DNA from: Gonapodya prolifera JEL478
Taxonomy: Eukaryota > Monoblepharomycota > Monoblepharidomycetes > Monoblepharidales > Gonapodyaceae
Direction: 5' to 3'
Length of the DNA: 64,000 nucleotides
NCBI GenBank assembly: GCA_001574975.1
Contig: KQ965758.1
Span: forward strand, 252,763-316,762
The position numbers were made by a program, and so were the translations under genes. This document shows, piece after piece, positions 46,212-56,996 of this stretch (position 1 is its first letter; each line of letters starts with the position of its first letter). Under the pieces are notes generated by a model. That model ran no database searches. It worked only from the letters and a program-made list of their open reading frames with translations, and was not told the DNA's origin.

Positions 46212-47822
46212 TCACAAAGTGTTCCCCGCCGACGCGGTCACAGACGCAGCCACCTGGGACGCCGCCACGGCGGAGACAGAGGGGTACCCACTGAACTTTG
46301 AGAAAAAGGACGTGGTCGCACTGGGGAGGAGCCCGCCCGTGCTGCCGAATGCGTTGACAACGCATGCGCGGCCAAGCGCGGAGCTGCACTGCGCGTTGGT
46401 GGTGGTGTCTGGCGCCGTGAAGTAGGAGCCCGTGATGGGAGTTGCAAAGAGGCTTTTGACGTTTTGGAATACTAGCGGGGGGCAGAGAGGACGTTATTCG
46501 TTGTGTGTTCTGGTGTGAGAGATGATCGGTGACAGGTAACATACCGTTACCCTCGACAATAGTGCCGGCACTGTGGCTTGAATCCGCCCCTTCAAATGCA
46601 TGTCCGGTATTATCGTAGACATAGTTGTTGACCTTTTGTGCAGGCGGTGTCATGTGTCAGATTACTTATTCGTTCAAGAACGCCATAAAACCACGTCCGC
46701 TCACAAAGTGCAAAATTGTGTTGCCTTCAACTTTCGGACTGCGTCCCTGCGTGTGGTAAATGTAATTTCCCTTCATCGTGACCTTGTCCCCCGTTCCCGC
46801 AAAGTAGATACCCCAGTAGTGGTAGCCGTTACCGTTGGCACCTGTGCACGTCGTGTCATATGACGTGCGCCCGTCGATAAACGAGTTGGAGATTGTGACG
46901 GATGGACTGGGGTCGTAGCCGAGGACGATATGCATTCGGCCGATGCGGGCAGTCTTGAGGTCGGAACGATTTTCGATTGGTTGGTGGGGTCAGCGAGATA
47001 CTCCGCGCGGGGTTCGTTTCGACGGCAAAAGCGTACCGTAACGTGATCGATCCAGACAAGACTCGACCCAAGGATTGTGATAGCGTCGCCTCCCCAAACG
47101 TAGCGGGGGTTGATGTCCGTGATTGCGATATTTCTGAGCGGAAAAATCTCAGCCCTACAACACGTGCGCGTGCTCGGAGTTGCTCTGTCGTCCAACTCAC
47201 TGGATGATGACGTTATTGGCGCCCTTGATGTTCAGCCCTTTGCCCTTGATGACGCCCGTCTTTCCAATGCCGACGAGCGTTTTGCTGGATGCGACCGTGA
47301 GCCCATTCGTACCGGCGGAATTGCTGGGAGCGAAATGATGATTGAATTCTCGATGAGTTCCAGGAGTAGGTGAAGAAAAGCACCGACTGGGGACTTACTA
47401 TGAGACAGATACAGGTGCTGCCGCCGAAGGTGCCAAGGTGTTGCACCAATTATTCGCGTTGATCGCCTCCTGGCAGGTGGCTCCCGTGCCCCAAGGTGCA
47501 CAACCGGTCGCAGTGACGGTCGAGCCGGTAGTCGTAAAATCAATGCTTAGAGGTTTAGGATCAGTACCGACGACGAGAAAGGCTATGTGTATGGTGTTTC
47601 GACTCACGTTTGCTTCAGAACGATGACACGGGCAACGCTGTCCGAGAGGTACTGCTGCAATTGCGCGGGGGTCGTTGGGAAGACCGCGGCGACGTTTCCA
47701 CCTCCCACGACGCCCTTGGCCCATCCCTCTGCGGCGCCTTTCACGTACGAGGACTGAGCTTGTCCTCCTGGCGCGAAGAGAAAGATTGCAGTAAGTGCCA
47801 CGAGAATAATCCGATGCGCCAT
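46212..47822 (-). CDS. Secreted pectin lyase (PL1 family)
   Basis: Cleaves pectin by beta-elimination outside the cell. Seven exons (47822-47608, 47545-47399, 47323-47201, 47133-47037, 46953-46705, 46632-46545, 46471-46212) encode 392 aa. Signal peptide [19 protein letters not shown]. Family landmarks in order: [109 protein letters not shown] with the catalytic arginine region; [35 protein letters not shown]. This is the pectin lyase A pattern of the parallel beta-helix PL1 family rather than a calcium pectate lyase. The seven-exon structure shows it has been long resident in a eukaryotic genome. Confidence 0.95.
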
Positions 47823-48892
47823 TGCCGGAACGGTCCAGTCTGATCCGGACTTTTGACTTGAGACCGGTGAATTACTACCTGACCGACTGGCCGATCAATT
47901 GGGTTTGAGGGTGCTGCTGGTTGGATATACATTGCCTTTGCTTGGCATCCGAAAACAGTGTCTTGTGACCGAGCGCATCGTGTAGACTACGAGCCAGCGG
48001 AATCTGCAGAACTGATGTCACCGGAGTAAGCAACAGCATCGCATCGTGCACCGCCAGCCGCACAGCGACCGCTCATATTTTTATGCGGGAAAGGGCCAGG
48101 AGGCCGCAGCAAGCGGTCACCTGGTCACCCGGTCACCCGCCGACCGAACGGTGAATCCAGTGTGCCCACGCAGAATGCCCATCTTCTGTTCGCCGCGGAG
48201 CATAGAACGGGAACGCCTTGAACCAGTCCTCCGTTTTACCGAGGCTGCTCGGGAAGAACGAACAACCCCGCACGACGGTGCTCAAACCCAAACCCTCTCT
48301 GGAATTCCGGGTTCTTACCTTATTGAGGACCGATCCTTCAAGAGAAGATCTTACCTCTTACCTGGAACGGTGGATTGATTCATTTTGGGAGACAGTTGTG
48401 AACATGATTCGCACTCGTCTTGCGCGCTGGTTCTCCGAAATGCGCGTGTATCTCCCCACACATTTTAAGCGTCGCCACGTGCCAAAGGCCTTGCTTGGCA
48501 ATGTCGAGGCCCGTGTTATCATCGCTCAAACGTCGTGAAGCACCATCACGCGGGGAGCAGCCTCAGTGGTGACCCGGCTTTTATGCGAGTCGCTGTGGTG
48601 AACATCCTCTCCACGTAGAGATCTCAACCGAGCTGGGAAATTGCCGTGCATTTGGAGGTACCGCCGACCGGAGCGCTTTTGAGCTCCGCTCGGGAGCCCA
48701 TTTCTTCAAATACCGAAGAGCTTTTCTGTCTCGTGAAACCCTGCTCAAAGGCCAAGCAGTGTTGAACGGAGTACAAATGCTTTCTTTAATGATCCTGGAG
48801 ACCGCATGAGCACGACTCGAACTTGCACGCGCCTGCGTTTCTTCCTCTTCCAAAACGTGGCTTGCTCACATTCTCTGACTGGATTGGGGAGA

Positions 48893-49290
48893 GTGATACA
48901 GGATATGGCAACGATGTTTTGGAGGCTGTGGGATGAGGGCGATTTTCATTCACTCGCGACCCACTGTTTCACGGACAGGCTCGAAAACTATCCAATACCC
49001 CACTTTCTCTTTGCGCAATGGTGTTCACCAGAAACCAAAGCAAAAGAATCCACCGTCGCCAATTCATCTGAAAACAGTGAAGTTGGGAATGATACAGGAT
49101 GGAGCAACAATATTTTGGAGACGGTGGGACGAACGTGCTTTTCATCTGCTCGCAACCCACTTTTTCACGGACGAGCTCCCCAACCTATCCAATGCTCCGC
49201 TTTCTGTTTGCGCAATGGTTTTACCCACACAATTGAAACGAAAAAGGTCACCGTCGCCAGTTCATTTGAGACACTGAAGTCGGGAACTGA
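48893..49290. repeat. Two tandem copies of an about 195-bp unit
   Basis: Copies start near 48893 and 49088 with gatacaggat and share ttttggag, cgacccactg/caacccact, ttcacgga, tttgcgcaatggt and caccgtcgcca in order. Identity looks roughly 75-80% by eye. A third partial start follows at about 49289. Confidence 0.8.
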
Positions 49291-49319
49291 TGCAATCTGC
49301 AGGATCAAGATTGCATAAC

Positions 49320-50330
49320 CATTTTTGGAGATAGCAAACTGTTCCATTGTTGTTCCGTGATTGCCACAGTGCTTTCTCAGAGCGCTGTTCCTTCATCTTA
49401 GAGCAATTTTTGAGCCGTACAAGCCACACGTGCACACCACACCTCGTGAAGTAGTTTTTGAAGAGGCGGGTCACGGGAACATTCGTGGCGCTCCCTTCTC
49501 CTCTCCCGTCGCTACCCTCAGCTCTTTATCTTTATCCTCGTCCCTGTCGTGCAGGACGATTCGATGGCTGGAACCGCAAGATGAAGGTTGACCCACTATT
49601 TTTTGGAGATCGCAAAGTGTGCATTGTTGTCGAGTAACGGGCGCACTGCTTTCTCACAAATGTCACAACTTTCCGTGACTCCTTCGTCTTGGAGCTATTG
49701 ACTGAGACGTGCGATTACCACGCGGGCGCACATCTTGAAATTATCTTTGGAGTCGCTGGTCACGGGAACATTCGTCGTGTTTTCCGGAGTCCCGGTCTCA
49801 AAGAGGAATGCATCGTCTGTGGTATTGGACAGGAATGGTAGAAGAAGTGCGGAATTATGTACTGGAGACAGTATGGAGTGGATGACTTCGTGTGTCGTGG
49901 CAAGACACTCGCTCACCTCATGGCCACATAACTCTTCGCGTATCAAGGAAGAAGACCGAAGGGGCTCTCCCTTGCCGTCTTCCGTTGCTACCCCAAGCTC
50001 TTAATCTTTTTTTTCGTCGCTTGCTGAGCAGAACGACCTGTTCAATGGACTGCAAAATGAAGTTTGGCCTACCCCTTTTCGGAGATCGCGGCGGTCTGTG
50101 CCATTGGTATTTCCATGACTGGCACGCCGCTTTCTCACAACGCTTCTGTGACATTTGGGGTTATCATTCGAGCCTTACGAGTCCCCAGCACCGACGGGCT
50201 GTCATCCTAAAGTATTTAGGAGTTCCTGCACCTTCGTCTTCTTCGGAACCCTGTTCTCTGTCATTCCACATTTACTATTTCGGGAATTCATGTTTTGATA
50301 TCTTAAAAAAATGACTCCGAGCGCTCCACG
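49320..50330. repeat. Composite degenerate repeats
   Basis: The word ttttggagatcgc and its variants, followed by gcattgttg-like and gctttctcac-like blocks, recur at about 49322, 49601 and 50077. Between them ggtcacgggaacattcgt occurs near 49472 and 49757, and ctctccc...gtcgctacc-like blocks near 49490 and 49968. Unit order suggests repeated duplication of an about 280-bp element with an insertion in one copy. Confidence 0.65.
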
Positions 50331-51304
50331 TGCACATATGATGCAGCTATCGACGTCACGCAAAGACTCACCTCGGTGTGACTTGAGTTCCTGTTTAGTC
50401 ATCATCTGAGAAGATACGCAGTAGTTGTAGATGATAGTATGTATGGTGATGTAGTTTTTTTTGGATATTCGATCGCTCTGATTCTGCATGATATCTGTGA
50501 CACCGGGACAAACGCGAGACCAAACGTATCGAACTGCGGAGTGGAGAAGTCGAGAGGAAACGTGAAGCACCTCTAAAGCGAGCTACGCCGACTCACGATC
50601 GCCATCATGACTATGGTTTGCCTATTTCATTGCCGGAAGGATGATTTCGATGGTTGTCAAGAGTGTCTTTATGTCTTGAATTCACTCCAGTCAATGCCAA
50701 GAGCACCTCACCATGGCTGCAAAATCAGTCAGCGCTGGGGCGGGCGAGTCACGACCCACGCTAAGCACGTCGGAAAATGCAGCTGAATGCGAATTAGAAG
50801 GTCCTGATGTGGTGTGGAGCGATGCGAACAGTGTCTCTGTGCTTTGGTCAGTTGCGTCATGAATATGCAACACTTTCTCCGTCCTCCCCCCNCCCCCCCC
50901 ACTGGGCCTGGTGCTGAAGAGGAATGGCAAGAGCTCAATTTTATCTATTTGGCCGAGGCTACACTTGGAACGCAATGTTCTAGCCAGGAATGCACAGAAG
51001 GACGAATAGAGTTGCCATAACATCCCTCATGTAAAAAATAATATGTCGAAGGTGAGCCTAGTTCTGCCGTGGAACTCAATGTTCCCAAACTCCTTCGTGT
51101 GGTCTCAAGAAGACCCTGAAGTGCTGAGTGAGGAGTCAGGGTGAGGCTTCACAGCTTGTCACATCTTGACTGCCACTGGCTTCACATTATGAACCGGCAT
51201 CCTCACGGCAACTCAGGGTAATCATCAACTCAAAGCAATCGTGTACCCCCCGAACCGAACTCCTGTCATCGCGCCTTCAAGGAAGTTGTAGCTTTCGGGA
51301 ACCA

Positions 51305-53084
51305 ATGAGAAACGTCAACCTTCTCTTCGTCATCTCTCTCGCGTTCGCAGTGACTGTCCGATGTCAGAACGCGACTCGTGGAAATCCTGTTCCTCCCCCG
51401 GAGAAAGTTTGGCTCGGAGGAACATTCTTCTGGACCGTGGACTCCCCTTCGAACTTTTCTTCGCGAATCGGACGTCCAGCACTTGTGTATCAATGGTACA
51501 GCTCTATCCCTCTCGACATGACTGGAAACGTCGGATATCTCAGAGGAAAAGTGCTTGATAGCCCTTTTCCACGGGGACCCAAGGGATCAGCAGACCGAGG
51601 TGTTTTACTGTTTACAATCGAACCGTTTGGTGGTCTCGCAACGGTGGATCTGAAAGCGATTGCGGATATCGTATCCGTGTGCGCGCGGCTGAACGATTTT
51701 GGGGTCGATGTGCTTCTTCGGTGAGATTTTGTTCAAAAGGTTTGAGATTGTGAAAGCTATTGCAAATTAAATAACAATCAACCGTTTCCAGATTCGCCCA
51801 TGAAATGAATGGTGACTGTGAGTCGCGCTGCGCTGTTTGCGACGACTTCGCACTTCCTTTTATAATGGTGTCACTTGACAGGGTATCCATGGGGAATACA
51901 GCCAGTCGCTTACAAGAGTGTATTTGCTTCCTTGGCGACGTATGTATATTCGCGCTTTTTGTACTTGTTTCAACTTCTATTGACACTCTCACCCGTCTCT
52001 TCATTGTGGCAACTATTCACCCCGCCCAGTGCTATACACGCAAATACAACATCCACAGCGATGGTTTGGTCTCCTAACGTGGGCACAGAGTACCCCTTTT
52101 CTGTTGTGTCTAAAGCTGTGAACGGCACTGCCGACTTCACTGCAATGGACACTAACGGCGATGGTGTCGTCAACAATAATGATGACCCGGTAAGAGGACC
52201 AATCAAGACGTCATCTGAGACGCCAAGCTCACGTTTTTGTGGTAGTACGAGCCGTGGTGGCCAGGTGATGAGCACGTTGATTGGGTGGGGATGAGTCTGT
52301 GTGAGTGCATGTTACTCTTCGAAGTCAAACTATGGTTGATCGTCTTCCAAACTTAGATTGGCTCGGTGGCACGGCAAACTTCGGCAACAATGCCATACCG
52401 TATACTCGCTTTCTCTACAACTCTCTCCACGGTCTTAATCCACAAACTGGAAATGGCACCGTCGTGCCGGACTTCTACACCAAATACGTCGTTGGACGAA
52501 ATAAGCCATTTGTGCTGGCAGAGACCGGCGCACTATACGCGCCAAGCAAGACAGGACCGAAGGAGCTGGATATCAAGCGAGGCATGTGGACTCAAATGGT
52601 GACTGCACCAGCACTTGACCTGCTTCCCATGATGAAGGTACGATTTTGAGTCAAATAAACGAGTTGACCATGCTGATCGTTACATTTCTCAGGCCGTTGT
52701 TCTTTACGAGAATGATGTGAATGTGTCTGGAGTCGCAGGTGTGATTGACTACTCTGTGACAATAAAGCCAGACTTGAGAGCGGCTTTTGTGGCAGACTTA
52801 AATTTTACGAGGTTTCAATGGGGAAGGTAAGGTCTTTCGTATCGGACGTTTTTCTGCAAATTTTAACCTGTTGCTGCAGCTGCTCAGCAATTCAAGGTTT
52901 CACACCACCCGGTTGCCCATCAACAACAGTATCTTCCGCGACTCCCACTTTCACCTTGTCTTCCGCATCCACCACCGCGACGCAAACAGCAGGACGCGCT
53001 GGAAGAGCCTCAGAACGGGCTTCGTTGGCATCTTGGGGCGTAATTGTTGGAACCATCATTCTGTGTCTCTACATTGTCGTTTGA
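51305..53084 (+). CDS. GH26-like glycoside hydrolase with EF-hand-like insert and C-terminal anchor
   Basis: Probable extracellular beta-mannanase or related glucanase of clan GH-A. Exons 51305-51720, 51792-51811, 51882-51939, 52030-52189, 52246-52300, 52357-52637, 52693-52826 and 52880-53084 encode 442 aa. Signal peptide LLFVISLAFAVTVRCQ. Catalytic acid/base in RFAHEMNG; TAMVWSPN on a later strand; then DTNGDGVVNNNDDP, an EF-hand or dockerin-like calcium loop, directly before YEPWWPGDEHVDWVGMSL; nucleophile in PFVLAETGA. A Ser/Thr-rich linker with two cysteines follows, then SWGVIVGTIILCLYIVV at the very end, a GPI signal or membrane anchor. The second exon is only 20 nt and encodes most of the HEMN motif. 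GH26 assignment rests on motif order; exact substrate unresolved. Confidence 0.85.
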
Positions 53085-53325
53085 GTCACACAATATGCGA
53101 CTTTGCAACGTACTCAATGTATACTGAATGTAGATTCGGAAAAAGCATGTATTGTATTGCAATCAAACGTTCTATTGCATCGTATGTGTATGCCATCCAC
53201 TGATAATTATTGAAGACTTTTACCGGAGGTGATTCCTTCAGGGGGCGAACAGGGAATTGAGATTGAGATTGCGATTGAGCGGAAGAATTCAGAGAAAGAA
53301 TAGTGTAAAATAGAAAATCGAACAA

Positions 53326-53333
53326 TATATAAG
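53326..53333 (+). promoter_or_regulatory. TATA-like element upstream of cytochrome b5-ACAD gene
   Basis: tatataag stands about 45 nt before the start codon of the downstream gene in AT-rich sequence. Reasonable core promoter candidate. Confidence 0.4.
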
Positions 53334-53374
53334 AGTAAGGGTCATCTTCCGAGCGATTTCATTCACAATCCACC

Positions 53375-56258
53375 ATGAGCCGATCTCTCACGGCCTCGGA
53401 AGTTTCGCAGCACTCTACAGCCACGGATGCCTGGATCATTATCGACGGCGATGTGAGATGGGCAGCAGCGGACCTCGTCGCCGTTTTATCGGATGTCGCC
53501 TTCCGACTTACACGCATCCGGTCACATCTTCCTGCCGCCTCTACCTCAACATTGACGCATTTCTGACAGGTCTACGACGTCACCAAGTTCGCCGATGAGG
53601 TTCGTGAGGAATTCCGGGAACCAAATGAGATTCCGATTTATTGATCGGAGCTCATGATTTCATTTCTTCCCCACAACAGCACCCCGGAGGCAAGAAGATT
53701 CTTTTGAAAGTTGCCGGAAAGGATGCCTCGAAAGAGTTCCGTCAATTCCGTGAGATCTACGCGGTTCATACTCCAGTTGTCACGGGATCCTCACCACTTT
53801 TCCCAAAGACGATGTCGCTGTTGTTCTTGGACAGTACGGCTCAAAGCTTAAGATCGGAAAAGTCGCTTCTGCCCTCGCTGACGCCAAAAAGACTGGACCC
53901 GTCGCAGCGCCCAAGGCGAACCCCTTGTTGACCGGCGTTAACGGAACTTTCGGCGACCTGGTGAGCTGACGAAGCGACTGATTTTCTATTCCGACACTCA
54001 TATAGCAAAACTAGGCTCCGTTTGCCGAACCATCGTGGTGTGAGTTCTTGTAGTTTTCACACCGATGAATTGTCGACCAACTTTCGATCAACTGCCCATC
54101 CACTCTTAAGACCAAGACTGGTATACGTAAGTCTCTCGTTAGTTTATATCTTGAAGACCGCTTGTTAATGAACGTAATATACAGCCCCTACTACGATGAG
54201 AGCCACAAGAAGCTCCGCGCACACATGAGAGAGTGGAGCACCAAGAACACTTGGATCCAGTACTACGCTGAGTGGGACTCACTCATCAAGGCGGACAAGG
54301 CCCCGCCCCGCTGGGTAAGCACTTTAGTCATATTTTTTACTCGGTGATTATCCGATCCAAGTTCACTCCGTCCAGGCCTTCGAAGAAATTGGCAAAGCTG
54401 GTCTCTTCCGTGTCATTGTTGGTCCCCCATGGCAAGCTCCCGACATGCCAGGGGTTCCCGAACTCCCCATGGGCATCAAGTCCAAGGACTGGAAGTAAGT
54501 TAATATTCAGAAGAGGGAAAAGCCTGACGTAACACATCCTTTGTCTTCTCCCCATCCCTAGCATGTTCCACGAGCTCATTGTTCTCGACGAGCTCGGCGC
54601 TAGCGGCACTCTCGCCAACGCGTTGTTCGGAGGTCAAGCCTTCGCCATCCCTCCCATCATGAAGTATGGTTCAGAAAAGATGAAGCGGGAAGTAAGTAAG
54701 TCTTCCACTGTACTCACGTAAATGTTACTTACATTCTATTGCCTTATCAGTTCGTTCCTGCCCTCTACTCTGGAAAGACCACGGCCGCTTTGGCCATCAC
54801 GGAACCTCACGCCGGTTCCGACGTTCAGAGCATCACCACTACCGCGAAGCTCTCTGACGACGGCAAATTCTGGATCGTGAACGGAGAGAAGAAGTGGATG
54901 TAAGTTCTCGTCGTTTGTTTTCTGCTTATCCCGTTTTCTTGGTTGCTGACAGCATCGCCTCATAGCACCGGTGGTATCTGGGCTGACGTTCGTAATTTTC
55001 CTGAGCTCCAGATGTCTTAAGATACTCACCATCGCTTTCCCCCACAGTGGTTTACTACTGCCGTCCGCACCGGTGGCCCCGGAGGAGCTGGAGTGTCTGT
55101 CATGATGATTCCTCGTGCACCAGGCGTCAAGACCCGATGCCTCGAAACCTCTGGAGGTGTTATGGGCGGCACCAGTTACGTCACTTTCGAGGACGTGAAG
55201 GTGTGTCTGCTTCTCGTGTATTGTCCGATCCCATTTGCTGATCCCGATCACTAAAGGTCCCTGTGGACATGATCATTGGGGAAGTCAACAAGGGCTTGCG
55301 TGTGTTGATGACCAACTTGTGAGTGTTCGGCTCGATGAGAGTTTTTCTATCTTTCTTTTCACCAACAACTTGGAATCTTTTAGCAACCACGAGGTACGCC
55401 TAGTGCATCATTCTTTTGATATTATCGTCGATCGGAATAACGTCATTTTTACCCCAGCGTATCCTTATTTGTATCGGAGCGGCGCGTTCCGCCCGTGTGT
55501 GCTACCAGGAGGCCCTCCACGTAAGTCACCGTTTCTCTCAGCGACGGATTAGAGATTCTCAACATCGCACTCCATCTTCAGTACGCCCACAAGCGCAAGA
55601 CCTTTGGCAAATTCCTCATCGAGGTGTGTATGCTCTTTCGGTCCCGAACGTTACTTGTATTTGACATCGGCCTGCTCTTTTAGCACCCCGTCATTCGAGC
55701 CAAATTCGCCGAAATGGCGCGTGCCATCGAATCGTCGCAGGCCTGGATCGAAAACCTGTGCTACCAGATGGACAAGACCCCCAGGCACCTCCAGGACATG
55801 CGTCTCGGTGGTCCCATTGCACTGTGCAAGCTTCAGGTGTGTAAAACCACGAATTCGGTTTTGTCCGACCCACGACTCACGGTTTTCATGCAAATTCAGT
55901 GCTCCCGAACAGTTGAACTCTGTGCTCGCGAGGCCAGTCAGATTCTTGGTGGTATCGCCTACACCAAGGGAGGAATCGGTGGCAAGGTTGAAGCTACCTA
56001 CCGCTCCAACAGGGGAACCGCCAGTGAGTCTTACTTTGAGACACCGTTGCTGAAAGTTTCTCATCGTCTCTCATTGGTGCCACCCAGTTCCCGGAGGAAG
56101 TGAGGAGGTGTGTACCGAGCGATTGCCATTTACTACCTTCTTTCAGAAACGTACTGACTCTCTTCTCCCAGATTATGGCTGACCTTGGTATCCGCCAGCA
56201 CCTCAAATGGGCCAACAGCATGGGTGCCAACCTTGCTAACCTCAACCTGCACTTGTAA
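53375..56258 (+). CDS. Cytochrome b5-acyl-CoA dehydrogenase fusion
   Basis: Flavoprotein that oxidises acyl-CoA, fused to an N-terminal heme domain. Twenty exons (53375-53452, 53570-53599, 53680-53749, 53809-53960, 54015-54039, 54111-54126, 54185-54314, 54376-54494, 54562-54691, 54751-54899, 54966-54987, 55048-55200, 55257-55318, 55384-55393, 55458-55520, 55582-55623, 55684-55836, 55900-56023, 56088-56107, 56172-56258) encode 544 aa. Cytochrome b5: VYDVTKFADEHPGGKK with one heme histidine, FRQFHDVAVVLG with the other. Dehydrogenase: ELIVLDELGASGTL, ITEPHAGSDVQSI, NGEKKWITGG, FEDVKVPVDMIIGEVNKGL, FGKFLIEHPVIRAK, ILGGIAYTKGG, IPGGSEEIMADLGIRQ. The layout matches fungal b5-ACADs. It has no clear C-terminal peroxisomal SKL; it ends NLNLHL. 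Exons of 16, 22 and 10 nt are unusually short. Confidence 0.95.
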
Positions 56259-56996
56259 AAATGCTGGTTTGAGGAGACCGACCGGACTTTTAATGACATG
56301 TACGGATGAGCGATTGTTCCGAGAGCTTTACAAGCTGTATGGTGTTAATATGGATGGTGTTGTGGACCACAAGTCTCGCCAAGTTCTGCAAGTGTGTCCA
56401 AGATCCTTTCACCATTGCGCCAAGCTCTGCAGGTACAAGCTCGCTATACCCTCCTTTCTGTTCCTACTTGCGACAAGTACTGCGGGCATTGTTGCCGTTT
56501 TTTGCACACTTTGCCGTGGTCACGTCTTCCTCAGTGCTTGAGTTCCACTCGCACAACACTAACCACGGATCCACCCGACGGGGCCGCACCCCGCGCTGCT
56601 CCGGCTCCCTACTCGCACGCGGCGACCCTCCGCTTTCTCCGTGCGCACGCATCGACATCCCCACCACCGCAGCTTCCCGTCCACGGAGTTCTTCCTCCCT
56701 CGGGGCCCCTCCACGCGCCAATCCCGGGTCAGGTCCAGCGCACGAGCTCTCCAGGAGTTAACGCTCCCGCACGGCTTGCCTCGCCGGCGTTTTCCATCGA
56801 TTCGGCTGTTTCCTCGGCTGGAGATCTTGGCGATAGGAGGGGATTCGCTTCTGACGGGTCATTTACCAGACTTGACGCGGACAACGCGGGGGAGGTTTCT
56901 CACGACTTCTTGCGAGTTGCATCGTCCAGGCCGCAGGCGGCGGCTTTCAGCAACAGCAACCACCACCCAACTTCACAATCCCGACTTCGCCCCCCA
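56259..56996. other. 3' UTR of ACAD and upstream region of CK2 beta
   Basis: 56259 to about 56430 probably holds the ACAD 3' end. From about 56560 the frame of the next gene is open and Ser/Pro-rich, so a longer CK2-beta N-terminus starting from an unseen upstream exon is possible. No ATG in that frame was found before 56997. Confidence 0.5.

Larger units (their letters stand above)
47823..51304. other. Long gene-poor region with decayed repeats
   Basis: 3.5 kb between pectin lyase (minus) and the GH26-like gene (plus). About 48890-50330 is made of diverged direct repeats listed separately; 50340-51300 is unique, AT-richer sequence with a homopolymer-C ambiguity at 50892. No gene supported. 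Confidence 0.55.

Noticed and set aside
46212-47822. Recent bacterial transfer of the pectin lyase
   Set aside because: Seven exons with ordinary local intron sizes and a typical fungal pectin lyase pattern argue against recent transfer.
48806-49318. Plus-strand frame of 170 codons in the repeat region
   Set aside because: It runs through two repeat copies whose similar segments fall in different frames, so the frame is not conserved between copies.
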